A stretch of 64,000 nucleotides of DNA, taken from the NCBI GenBank assembly GCA_963851025.1, contig CAWKOA010000030.1, forward strand, positions 1-64,000, in the 5' to 3' direction. The notes below the pieces were generated by a model, which saw nothing but the letters and a program-made list of their open reading frames with translations, was not told where the DNA came from and ran no database searches. This stretch comes from RYN-230 sp963851025. Its GTDB lineage: Bacteria > Actinomycetota > Actinomycetes > Streptosporangiales > Streptosporangiaceae. Below are positions 37,228-48,764 of this stretch, one piece after another; position 1 is the first letter of the stretch; each line of letters opens with the position of its first letter. The position numbers were made by a program, and so were the translations under genes.

Positions 37228-38871
37228 ATGCGTCGGGTAATCACCTTTGCGTTGGTCGTGGCGCTTACGTACGCGGGGCTCGGGATATTCGCCCCGGCCC
37301 AGCGTAGCCCGGGGGCCCGGCCCGCCGCGGCCGCCGCGGCCCGCCTCACGGCGCAGGCCGCGGCCTGGGTTCAAGATAGTCCGGTACGCCGGTTACACGA
37401 TCAGGGTCCCGGCGGCCTGGCCGGTGTACCGGCTGGACCGCGACCCCAGCCGGTGCGTTCGCTACGACCGGCATGCGGTCTACCTGGGCACCCCCGGGGC
37501 TAACCAGCAGTGCCCCGCGCACCTGGTCGGCCGGGCCGCCACGATCAGCATCCAGGCGGCGGGCCCGGGGTCAGGCGGACCCGGGTCGGCCGGCCCGGGT
37601 CCGGGCCGGCCGGGCCGGTGGACGTCGGCCCCGCCATCGGGACCGTGCCGCAGGTCGGCGCGGCGGTGACCCGCGATGCCCAGGATCAGGAGATGCGCGC
37701 CTCGCTCGCGGATCCGGGCGTCTCGGTCACCGGGACCTACGCCGGGGCCACGGGCGGGGTGCTGTCCATCCTGCGCAGCCTGCGCCGGGCGGGCGGCTCC
37801 CGCACGACGGCCAGCACGACGGCCAGCACCGGGGGCGGGGAGCGTCCGCGCCCAGGTGATGACGCGCTCCGCGGCGGCCCTCCGCGCCACGCACCCCGCC
37901 CAGCGCCGGCACAGCCGCGCGCACCACGGCCGGCGGCACCGCCAGGCCCGCCAGCACCTGGGCAGCAAGCACCACGCCGCCAGGCACCGGGCGGCCAGGC
38001 ACACGCCGCCAGGCACCGGGCGGCCAGGCACCACGCCGCCAGGCACCACGCCGCCAAGCACCCGGCCCGCAAGCACCACGCCCGCAAGCACCACGCCCGC
38101 AAGCACCACGCCCGCAAGCACCACGCCCGCAAACACCCCCGGCACCCGCGCCGGGCCCGCCCGCGCACTCCCCGCCTCCGCCAGGCCCTGCACGGCTTCG
38201 ACAGCTGCACGACCCCCTCGGCAGCCGCGATGCAGGCGTGGCGCCGGGCGTTCTCGGCCATGGCGGTCTACATCGGCGGCGTGGAGGCGGGCTGCGCGTC
38301 CCCGAACCTCTCGGCCGGCTGGGTCCGGGCCGTGACCGCGATGGGCTGGTCGCTCATGCCCACCTACGTCGGCCGGCAGGCGTCCTGCTCGTCGTACTCG
38401 GTCCGGATCCGGCCGGCCCGCGCCGCGGTCCAGGGCCGGGCCGCCGCCCTCGACGCGATCCACCAGGCCGCCGCCCTGGGGATGGGCCGGGGCACGCCGG
38501 TCTACTACGACATGGAGGCCTACCGCGGGCACCGGCGGTGCCGGAACGCGACCATGGCCTTCCTGGACGCCTGGACCCGGACCCTGCACGCACTCGGCTA
38601 CACCTCAGGTGTCTACTCCAGCGCCTCGTCCGGGGCGGAGAACCTCGGCTGGGCCCATACCGTGAACGGGCACCGGATCGCCAAGCCGGACTCCATGTGG
38701 TTCGGCCTGTGGGACAACGAGCGCAACGTCCGGGGGCTGCCGTACCTGCTGCAGAGCTGGTGGCGGGGACCCCGCCGGATCAAGCAGTACGAGGGCCCGC
38801 ACAAGCGCACCGTGGGCGGGTACACGCTGGACATTGACTCTGACTGGGTCTTCGGGGCTGTGTACCGGTAA
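37228..38871 (+). CDS. Secreted DUF1906 (Rv2525c-like) protein with Ala-Arg-Lys-His repeats, several frameshifts
   Basis: The C-terminal domain (about 38190-38868) is a DUF1906 glycoside-hydrolase-like barrel: GFDSCTTPSAAAMQAW, VYIGG, GTPVYYDMEAY, SGVYSSASSG, SMWFGLWD, IKQYEG and the final DIDSDWVFG. The N-terminus is a signal peptide (MRRVITFALVVALTYAGLG). In between is a conserved-looking domain (VRYAGYTIRVPAAWPVY) and a long His/Lys/Arg/Ala linker with ARKHH repeats. The frame switches at about 37370, 37610, 37840 and 38000, returning each time. Family members are secreted and probably bind or cleave cell-envelope polymers. Repeated errors in GC-rich runs are likely; true decay cannot be excluded. 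ATG 37228 follows GGGGG. Confidence 0.7.
38066..38140 (+). repeat. 15-bp tandem repeat encoding ARKHH units
   Basis: Four exact copies of CCCGCAAGCACCACG plus a degenerate fifth. Related but more diverged units (AGGCACCACGCCGCC) extend the array back to about 37980. In the domain's frame the units read ARKHH or AARHH. Confidence 0.9.
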
Positions 38872-38883
38872 TAGGCTGGGCGG

Positions 38884-38946
38884 ATGCGTCCGGCCATAGG
38901 GCCGTGGCGCGCCCGCCCGCCGACCGCCAGCCGGATGGAGTCCTGA
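38884..38946 (+). CDS. Possible 20-residue upstream peptide coupled to glyS
   Basis: An ATG at 38884, 6 nt after a TAGGCT -10-like box, opens a frame of 20 codons (starting MRPAIGPWRARPP) whose TGA overlaps the glyS ATG as TGATG. The spacing suggests a leaderless small peptide that couples translation to glyS. It has only one glycine codon, so a glycine-sensing stall is not evident. It may be fortuitous. Confidence 0.3.
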   Translation: MRPAIGPWRARPPTASRMES

Positions 38947-40352
38947 TGGCCCGCCGTAACGACCGCATGGACGCGATCGTCAGCCTCGCCAAGCGCCGTG
39001 GCTTTGTCTTCCCCTCCAGTGACATCTACGGGGGCCTGCGCGCCTCCTGGGACTACGGCCCACTGGGCGTGGAGATGAAGAACAACATCAAGCGCCAGTG
39101 GTGGAAGACCATGATCCAGGAGCGGGACGACATCGTCGGCCTGGACTCCTCGGTCATCCTGGCCCGCGAAGTGTGGGAGGCCAGCGGGCACATCACCGAG
39201 TTCGTGGACCCGCTGACCGAGTGCCAGTCGTGCCACCGCCGGTTCCGCGCCGACCACCTGATCGAGGCCTACCAGGAGAAGCACGGCCACGAGCCGGAGA
39301 ACGGCCTGAAGGACATCGCCTGCCCGCACTGCGGGACCCGGGGCGCGTTCACCGAGCCGCGCATGTTCAACGGGCTGCTGCGCACCTTCCTGGGGGCCGT
39401 GGAGAGGGAAGGGGAGGCGGGCGGGGAGTCGGGCCTGGCCTACCTGCGGCCGGAAACCGCGCAGGGCATCTTCATCAACTTCCGCAATGTCCTGCAGACC
39501 TCGCGCAAGAAGGTCCCGTTCGGCATCGGCCAGATCGGCAAGTCGTTCCGCAACGAGATCACGCCCGGCAACTTCATCTTCCGGACCCGCGAGTTCGAGC
39601 AGATGGAGATGGAGTTCTTCGTCAAGCCCGGCACCGACGAGGAGTGGCACGAGTACTGGATCACCAGCCGGCTCGGCTGGTACACCGGCCTCGGCGTGCG
39701 CCGGGAGAACCTGCGCCTGTACGAGCACCCGGTGGACAAGCGCTCGCACTACTCCAAGCGGACCGTGGACATCGAGTACCGCTACGAGTTCCCCGGCGGG
39801 GAGTGGGGCGAGCTGGAGGGCATCGCCAACCGGACCGACTACGACCTGGGCGTGCACGCCAAGCACTCCGGCCAGGACCTGTCCTACCTGGACCAGGACT
39901 CCGGCGAGCGGTACGTGCCGTACGTCATCGAGCCCGCGGCCGGGGTCGACCGCTCGATGCTGATGTTCCTGATGGACGCCTACGCCGAGGACGAGGCGCC
40001 GGACGCCAAGGGCAAGCTGGAGAAGCGCACCGTGCTCCGGCTGGACCCGCGGCTGGCCCCGGTCAAGGCGGCGGTGCTGCCGCTGTCCCGCAACGCCGAC
40101 CTGTCCCCGAAGGCCCGGGACCTGGCCGAGCGGCTGCGCAAGCGGTGGAACACCGACTTCGACGACGCCAGCGCGATCGGCCGGCGGTACCGGCGGCAGG
40201 ACGAGATCGGCACCCCGTTCTGCGTGACGGTGGACTTCGACACGCTGACCGACGACGCCGTGACCGTCCGCGAGCGCGACTCCATGAAGCAGGAGCGGGT
40301 CCCGGTCGCGGGCATCGAGGCCTACCTGGGCGAGCGCCTCGACGGCTGCTGA
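38946..40352 (+). CDS. glyS: Glycyl-tRNA synthetase (dimeric, class II)
   Basis: It charges tRNA-Gly. The bacterial/eukaryotic alpha2 type is evident from SLAKRRGFVFPSSDIYGG, DYGPLGVEMKNNIKRQWW, a zinc-like CQSC...CPHCG pair (about residues 95-140), motif 2 region (IGKSFRNEITPGNFIFRTRE) and motif 3 (EPAAGVDRSMLMFL), then the anticodon-binding domain (PVKAAVLPLSRN). It has 468 residues. ATG 38946 has GGAG at 5 nt. The symbol glyQS or glyS is used for this single-chain form. Confidence 0.97.
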   Translation: MARRNDRMDAIVSLAKRRGFVFPSSDIYGGLRASWDYGPLGVEMKNNIKRQWWKTMIQERDDIVGLDSSVILAREVWEASGHITEFVDPLTECQSCHRRFRADHLIEAYQEKHGHEPENGLKDIACPHCGTRGAFTEPRMFNGLLRTFLGAVEREGEAGGESGLAYLRPETAQGIFINFRNVLQTSRKKVPFGIGQIGKSFRNEITPGNFIFRTREFEQMEMEFFVKPGTDEEWHEYWITSRLGWYTGLGVRRENLRLYEHPVDKRSHYSKRTVDIEYRYEFPGGEWGELEGIANRTDYDLGVHAKHSGQDLSYLDQDSGERYVPYVIEPAAGVDRSMLMFLMDAYAEDEAPDAKGKLEKRTVLRLDPRLAPVKAAVLPLSRNADLSPKARDLAERLRKRWNTDFDDASAIGRRYRRQDEIGTPFCVTVDFDTLTDDAVTVRERDSMKQERVPVAGIEAYLGERLDGC

Positions 40353-40409
40353 CTCCGCGCCTCCGGCCCGGCCGGGCCCCGGTTCCGGCCGGGCCGCACG
40401 GCAGCGCGG

Positions 40410-41691
40410 CTACCAGGTGAGGTTGCTGGTCCCGGTGGGCGCCCCGGGCAGCGGGGTGAGCCGGCCGGCCCGCAGGATGCCCGGCCCGGGACCGGCCTGC
40501 CCCGGTCCCGGCCCGGCCTCGACGATCAGCGTGCTCCCATCGGGGCTGGTCCACAGCACATCCCAGGCGGTGTCCGCGCCGGAACGTCCGGGTCCGGGTC
40601 CGAGGGCGCGGCCGGTGCGGGCGGAAAACTCGGTGACCCGGTAGTCGCTGCCGCCGCGGCTGATGGTCACGGTCACGATCCGGCTGCCGTCGGGCGTGAT
40701 GAGCGTGTTGCCGGCCGGGCCGCCCTTGAGCTGCCCGAGGCCGGTGAAACGCACGCTGGTCCGGCTGGAGCTGAGACTGCCGGCCGGGGCGCTGGTGTCG
40801 AGCAGCCGCACCTCGGTGATGCCTCCCGACCTGGTCCACAGCTGGAAGGCGAGAGTCCGCCCGTCCGCCGTCCAGGACAACGGCGCGCCCGAGGGCTTGA
40901 GGTTGCCCGGCCCAGATGGGGCTGACCGACTTCCCGGTCCACGTCCCGGCGGTGTGCGGCCAGATCCAGGCCTGCTTCCTCCCCGTGGCCAGCGTGATCA
41001 CCCTGATCTCAGCGGGGTGCACGATCAGGGCGAGCTTGCTGCCGCCGGGCGACACCGCCAGGCCGGCCAGGTCCAGGGAGGTGACCGAGCCCGCGGTGGG
41101 CAGGGCGGCCAGCCGGGCCGTCCGGGTGCGCGGGGCGAAGGCCAGCCGGAAGAACACGACCGCCGTGGCATTGTCCCGCTGCTGGGCGGCCAAGCCCCCG
41201 GTTCCGGAGGTGATGGGCCACCAGCGCTGAGCGGCGAGCACGAACGTGCGGTCGTCAGCCTGCCCGCTGACCAGGGTGAACCCCCCGTAGGGATGGGGCG
41301 GGGTCACCGTGGCCAGTACCTGGCCGGTGGCGGTGGCCCGGATCTGGGCGGGGCCGGGCCGGCCTGCGGGGCCGCTGAGGGCCACGTAGTAGGGCGGTGC
41401 GCTGCCGATGGGCACGGCCCGCGGGCCGTGACCGCGGGCCGGGCCGGGGCGCCCGCCGGCCCCGCCGGTCAGCACCAGCGAGGCGATGACCACGGCGGCC
41501 ACGGCGGCGGCCGCGGCCAGCGGGGTCAGGGCCCGCAGCCAGCGGCGGCGCTGCCCGCCGCCCAGCAGGACGTCGCCCGCCGGGTCGTCGGGGAGCCGCA
41601 GCGGCGGGGCGCTGCCGGGGGCCACCGTGCCCGCGGCGGCCCGGGCCGCGGCGCGGAGCCGCTCTTCGGTGCTGATCACCGGGCTGGTCAT
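40410..41691 (-). CDS. Membrane-anchored beta-propeller partner of the third SigE-type sigma factor (one-base frameshift)
   Basis: The 426-residue protein has a cytoplasmic N-terminus of about 50 residues (MTSPVISTEERLRAAARAAA), one transmembrane helix (about 55-77), and a large external region with WD40/TolB-like repeats (for example LAGLAVSPGGSKLALIVHP, LSWTADGRTLAFQLW, LITPDGSRIVTVTISRGG, VLWTSPDGSTLIVEAG). Removing one extra G at about 40904 joins the halves. Its ATG overlaps the sigma stop as ATGA. It is the third sigma/membrane-partner pair in the window and the only one whose external domain looks like a propeller, which could bind a ligand and control sigma release. Confidence 0.75.
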
Positions 41692-42260
41692 TGGCCCGCC
41701 TCCTGGATGAGCCGGCCCAGCGCGGCCAGCCCGCGGGACGTGGTGGACTTGACCGTGCCGGGGCTGATCCCCATGGACTCCGCGATCTCCGGCTCGGTCT
41801 GGTCGAGGTAGAACCGGAGCACCAGGGCCTCCCGCTGCCGGTCCGGCAGCCGCCGCAGGGCGCTGAGGACCTGCCGGTGCTCCTCGCCGAGGAGCGCGGC
41901 CTGCTCGGCCGAGGCGGCGTCCGCCGCGTCCGGCGCCGGGCCGCCGCGCCGCTGGGCCCGGATCCGGTGCCTCAGCTCCGAGCGGCACCCGTTGAGCGTG
42001 GCGGCGCGGGCGTAGCTGAGCGCCTTGCCCGGGTCGGCCAGCTGGCCCCAGCGCCGGTACAGGCCGCAGAACGCCTCCTGGACCACGTCCTCGGCCGCCG
42101 CCCTGTCGCCCAGCATGACCACCGCGAGCCGGATCAGCCCGACCGCGTGCGCCTCGTACAGGGCGGTGACGGCCTGCGCGGCGTCCGCGCGGGCCCCGCC
42201 GTCCGTCCAGCCCGTCCCGGAACCCGGCCCGCTGGCTCGTGTGCCCATCGGTATGCCCAC
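41688..42260 (-). CDS. SigE-family (ECF-type) RNA polymerase sigma factor
   Basis: Regions 2 and 4 are intact in 190 residues: TALYEAHAVGLIRLAVVMLG, AAEDVVQEAFCGLYRRWG, SYARAATLNGCRSELRHR, then LRRLPDRQREALVLRFYLDQ and the helix-turn-helix ISPGTVKSTTSRGLAALGR. The DNA-recognition end KSTTSRGL is typical of SigE-like factors. It is followed with a 4-bp overlap by its membrane propeller partner and lies back-to-back with a secreted cellulase gene 247 bp away, a possible target. The start ATG or its second in-frame ATG (residue 5) are both possible. Confidence 0.9.
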   Translation of the reverse strand: MGIPMGTRASGPGSGTGWTDGGARADAAQAVTALYEAHAVGLIRLAVVMLGDRAAAEDVVQEAFCGLYRRWGQLADPGKALSYARAATLNGCRSELRHRIRAQRRGGPAPDAADAASAEQAALLGEEHRQVLSALRRLPDRQREALVLRFYLDQTEPEIAESMGISPGTVKSTTSRGLAALGRLIQEAGQ

Positions 42261-42459
42261 GTATCAGAGACGCCGCGCCGCGCGGCCAGTTGCTCGCCAC
42301 GGCCGCGAAAAAAATTTCTGCAACGAAAACCGGCCGGTCCCGGCGGCCACCGGCCAGAACTGCCGCGCGGCGCTGGCCCGGGCCTGCGCGGCGCGGGCCA
42401 TCCTGAAATCCGGCGGTTTCGGGTGGCTTGCCGCTGCGAAGAATCATGGAGGTTACCGC

Positions 42460-42481
42460 GGTGCCCCGCAAGCGGGGCGCC
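42460..42481 (+). other. GC hairpin in the cellulase 5' region
   Basis: GGTGCCCCGC at 42460-42469 and GCGGGGCGCC at 42472-42481 pair over 10 bp with one G-T pair and an AA loop. The stem ends 26 nt before the ATG. An outer CCGCGG pair flanks it. It is not a riboswitch I recognise. Confidence 0.5.
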
Positions 42482-42507
42482 GTCCCGCGGCTCCCCGAGA
42501 GGACACG

Positions 42508-43650
42508 ATGAAGCTCGCCCGTCTGCTCAGCAGCGCAGTGACCCTGGCCGCCTCAGCCGCGGCGGTGACGGCGGGCCTCGGCCCGGCCGCCGCCGCGCAC
42601 GCCGCGGCCAGCCAGCCGGCCCGGGCCGGGACGTGCCGTCACCTCGCCGGGCCGTTCCACCGCGCCGGGAACAAGATCACCGGCGCCGGCGGCCAGCGGT
42701 ACATCCCCTACGGCATCACCGTCGCGGGCTTAGGCAACCCCAACTGGAAACAGCACAGCCCCGGCGATGACGCCGAGATCAACGCCACGGCCGCGTCGTG
42801 GTGCGCCAACACCGTCCGGCTGCAGATCTTCCAGTTCGGCCTGCTGGGGCCGGGTCATAGCGGTGTCACCGTCAACACCACCTTCCTCGGCCTCATCGAG
42901 GGTGAGGTCGCCGCGGCGCTGAACGACGGGCTGGACGTGGTGCTCAACGACCAGACCGAAGGCGGCGGCAGCAACGCGGACGCCCTCGGGATGCCGACCG
43001 CCCAGACCGAGGCGTTCTGGAAGGTCATGGCCGGCCTGTACGGGCGCAACCCCGACGTGATCTTCGACCTGTTCAACGAGCCGCGGCGGGCCAACTTCCC
43101 GACCGAGGCGGGGACGTGGAGGTTCTGGCAGCACGGCGGCAACTATCACGGCTATCACTTCATCGGCCTGCAGCCGCTCGCCCGCTACATCCGCAGCCTC
43201 GGGGCCAGGAACCTGTTCTGGATCGAGGGGCCGCGCACCGCCGGGACGCTGGACCAGGTGGTCGGCCACCAGATCACCCACGCCGGGCCGCTGGAGTACG
43301 GGATCAACCACCCGGGCGGGGTGAAGGTGCGGCACGACTCGTCCGACTGGTACCCCCGGTTCGGGTTCGCGGCCAAGAAGGTGCCGATGACCGACACCGA
43401 GTGGACGAACTACGCATCCACCCGCTCCTGCTGGCCGAACGCACCGACGAGCGTGCCGGCGTTCCTGAGCTACCTGGCCCGCAAGGGGATGGGCCTGACC
43501 GCCTGGACGCTGACCCCGGACGTGCTGGCCGCGTCCGCGAACCTGGCCGACCCGACCGTGATCAAATCCAACTGGGCGTGCACGGACTCCGGGCTGGACG
43601 AAGGCGCCGGCTCCCTGATCATGAACTGGTTCCGGCTGCACAACTCGTGA
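42508..43650 (+). CDS. Secreted glycoside hydrolase family 5 (cellulase-type) protein
   Basis: A signal peptide (residues 1 to about 34, cleavage near AHAAAS) precedes a GH5-like domain. The acid/base glutamate is in IFDLFNEPRR and the nucleophile is probably the Glu of VPMTDTEWTNY; GAGGQRYIPYGITVAGLG, NTVRLQIFQFG and YGINHPGG are other matching segments. The 380-residue protein has no separate carbohydrate-binding module. It should cut a beta-glucan outside the cell, but the substrate is not defined. ATG 42508 has GAGAGGA upstream. The divergent sigma-factor gene may control it. Confidence 0.85.
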   Translation: MKLARLLSSAVTLAASAAAVTAGLGPAAAAHAAASQPARAGTCRHLAGPFHRAGNKITGAGGQRYIPYGITVAGLGNPNWKQHSPGDDAEINATAASWCANTVRLQIFQFGLLGPGHSGVTVNTTFLGLIEGEVAAALNDGLDVVLNDQTEGGGSNADALGMPTAQTEAFWKVMAGLYGRNPDVIFDLFNEPRRANFPTEAGTWRFWQHGGNYHGYHFIGLQPLARYIRSLGARNLFWIEGPRTAGTLDQVVGHQITHAGPLEYGINHPGGVKVRHDSSDWYPRFGFAAKKVPMTDTEWTNYASTRSCWPNAPTSVPAFLSYLARKGMGLTAWTLTPDVLAASANLADPTVIKSNWACTDSGLDEGAGSLIMNWFRLHNS

Positions 43651-43705
43651 GCGGGCGGCGCAGGCCGGCGCCCGGGCCCGCGGCCCTGCCCAGATCTGGC
43701 CCCGC

Positions 43706-44551
43706 TCAGAGCGGGTTCTGCGCGGCCGCGGCGCGGAAGACCTCCGCGGCGGCCTGGTGGAACCCGGCCGGCAGGCCGGCCGCGGTCATGCTGGCGGCGA
43801 TCTCCTCCATCTCGCCGGCCCAGCGCCAGCCCTTGGCCGCCGCGGACCCGGCCGCCCCCCGTGACCGGCCTTCCAGCCCTGGCTGGGACAGCGCCCACTC
43901 GCCCAGCAGGCTGTCTTCCACCCCCTCGGCCCGGGCCAGCGCGCGGGCCGTCAGCAGCAGCGCGGCGCTGCCCTTGGTCCAGGCGGCGTAGGCCATCTTG
44001 AGGGCCGACGCCCCGGCCGGGTTGTCGTTGCGGAGAATTACCGGTTTCAGGGGGGTGCCCTCGAAGAGCGCCGCCACCTGCGCGGCGGGCCCGGCCGCGT
44101 CCCCGCCGTCGGGGCCGCCCGCCAGGTAGAGCCGGGTGCCGCCCGGGCCAGCCTCCCCGCCGGGGGCCGCCGGGTCCGGCGGCGGGCCGACGATCCCGCC
44201 GTCCAGGTACCGGCCGCCGGCCGCCTCCACGGCGGCCCGCACGGCGCGGGCGGTGCCGGGGGAGATGGCGTTGGCGTCGGCGTAGACGCCGGTGAAGCCG
44301 GCCGCGGCCACCGCGCGGGCGGTGTCCAGCGCGGCGTGCGGCGGGCAGACCGACAGGATGATGCCGGCCTGCCCGGCCAGCGCGGTGACGGTCCTGGCGT
44401 CGGCCAGCCCGGCCCGCGCGGCCCGGGCCGCGGTGGCCGGGCCGCGGCCCTGCGACGCCCAGCGGACCTCGTGACCCCGGCCGGTCAGGCAGCCGGCCAC
44501 CGCCGCGCCCATCTCGCCCGGGTGCAGCAGCCCGATCACCGTGTCAGCCAT
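43706..44551 (-). CDS. NAD(P)-dependent dehydrogenase, 6PGDH/HIBADH-like with DUF1932 domain
   Basis: The N-terminal Rossmann domain starts VIGLLHPGEMGAAVAGCL; the second conserved part is DANAISPGTARAVRA and DGGIVGPPPD. The C-terminal DUF1932 domain (PVILRNDNPAGASALKMAYA, WTKGSAALLLTARALA) identifies the group of phosphogluconate dehydrogenase-like oxidoreductases of unknown substrate. It has 281 residues. It lies in convergent orientation with the cellulase gene and divergently from ppdK. It is not clearly linked to either. Confidence 0.8.
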   Translation of the reverse strand: MADTVIGLLHPGEMGAAVAGCLTGRGHEVRWASQGRGPATAARAARAGLADARTVTALAGQAGIILSVCPPHAALDTARAVAAAGFTGVYADANAISPGTARAVRAAVEAAGGRYLDGGIVGPPPDPAAPGGEAGPGGTRLYLAGGPDGGDAAGPAAQVAALFEGTPLKPVILRNDNPAGASALKMAYAAWTKGSAALLLTARALARAEGVEDSLLGEWALSQPGLEGRSRGAAGSAAAKGWRWAGEMEEIAASMTAAGLPAGFHQAAAEVFRAAAAQNPL

Positions 44552-44754
44552 CCGCTACCTCCGTGCCCGTGCTGCTGGCTCCTGCGCTCCTGTCCCTCCT
44601 GCGACAGTACGGCCCGGCGCGGGGGCCTATCGGATGCGCCGGCGCTCCGTGCTCGGTAGAGTCAAATGACCGGGCCGAAGAGGCCGTCATCATCCAGGCT
44701 GCCGGGCCTCCACGCCGCGGCTCGCACCGGCGGCACCCCGAGGAGAGCGTTTCA

Positions 44755-47444
<2,690 letters not shown>

Positions 47445-47486
47445 CGGCAGCGGCCCGGTTACGATCACGGCGCCACGGCCCGCTGG

Positions 47487-48693
47487 GTGGCTGAGCCTCC
47501 CAAGCGGGCCGCGGTGGCCGGGTTCGACCCGGGCCGCTTCGGCCGCGGCCCGTTCGAGCGGGACCGGGCGCGGGTGCTGCACACCTCCGCGCTGCGCCGC
47601 CTGGCGGCCAAGACCCAGGTGGTGGAGGTGGACGCGGGCGACTTCCCGCGGACCCGGCTGACCCACTCGCTGGAATGCGCGCAGATCGGCCGGGAACTGG
47701 GCGGCGCCCTGGGCTGCGATCCCGACCTGGTCGACGCCGCGTGCCTGGCGCACGACCTCGGCCACCCGCCGTTCGGGCACAACGGCGAGTCGGCCCTGGC
47801 CGAGGTGGCCGCGCCGTGCGGCGGGTTCGAGGGGAACGCGCAGAGCCTGCGGCTGCTGACCCGGCTGGAGGCCAAGGTGCCCGGCGCCGGGCTGAACCTG
47901 ACCCGGGCCACCCTGGACGCCACGCTCAAGTACCCCTGGCTGGCCGGTCCCGGGCTGGCCAAGTACGGCGCGTACGCCGACGACGCTGAGGTGTTCGCGT
48001 GGATCCGGGACGGCGCGCCGGCCGGCCGGCCCAGCCTGGAAGCGCAGGTCATGGACTGGGCCGACGACGTGGCCTACTCGGTCCACGACCTGGAGGACGG
48101 CCTGCACGCCGGGCTGATCACGCTGGGGGCGCTGGGCGAGAAGGCGGAACAGAAGGCGATCAGCGAGCTCACCGCCGACCAGTACGTCGCACCGGGCGTC
48201 GGTGACCCCGGAGGAACTGGCCGAGGTCTTCGGCGACCTGCTCGCGCTGCCCTGCTGGCCGGCCCGGTTCGACGGCGGCCCGGCCTCCCTGGCCGGGCTG
48301 AAGAACCTGACCAGCGAGCTGATCGGGCGGCTGTGCGGGGCGGCCCACCAGGCCACCGTCGCCGCCTCCGGCGGCCAGCCGCTCACCCGGTACGCGGCCG
48401 GGCTGGAGGTCCCGCGGCGGCAGCGGCTGGAATGCGCGCTGCTCAAGGGGGTCACCGCTTACTACGTGATGAGCCGGGAGGGGGCCGCGGCCACCCAGGC
48501 CCACGAGCGGGAACTGATCATGGAGCTGGCCGCCGCGGTGCGCATCGGCGCGCCCGGCACCCTGGATCCCGCGCTGCGGCCCGCGTACGAGGCGGCGCAG
48601 AGCGACGCGGGGCGGCTGCGGGTCGTGGTGGATCAGGTGGCTACGCTGACCGACACGTCCGCGGTGGCGTGGCACGCCCGCCTGTGCCGCTGA
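47487..48693 (+). CDS. dgt: Deoxyguanosinetriphosphate triphosphohydrolase-like protein (one-base frameshift)
   Basis: Dgt-type HD hydrolases cleave dNTPs to deoxynucleoside and tripolyphosphate. The HD motif is AHDLGHPPFGHNGE, preceded by PRTRLTHSLECAQIGRELG; other landmarks are MDWADDVAYSVHDLEDGLHAG and, after the break, KNLTSELIGRLCG and RRQRLECALLKGVTAYYVM. Removing one G near 48197 (giving APASVTPEEL) yields 401 residues. The position before dnaG in the conserved gene order is typical of actinobacteria, though here other genes lie between. Confidence 0.93.
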
Positions 48694-48734
48694 GGGAACG
48701 GTGCCGCTGAGGGAACGGTGCCGCTGATAACACG
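48685..48734 (+). repeat. Tandem 17-bp units across the dgt stop codon
   Basis: TGCCGCTGAGGGAACGG occurs twice exactly (48685-48701, 48702-48718), followed by a diverged third copy. Each copy carries an in-line TGA; the first is the dgt stop codon. Confidence 0.8.
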
Positions 48735-48764
48735 TGCCGTTGAGATACCTGCAAAGGAGCAGTG

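Noticed and set aside
37980..38140. CRISPR array
   Set aside because: The repeat is 15 bp without spacers, is in frame, and encodes ARKHH units within a secreted protein.
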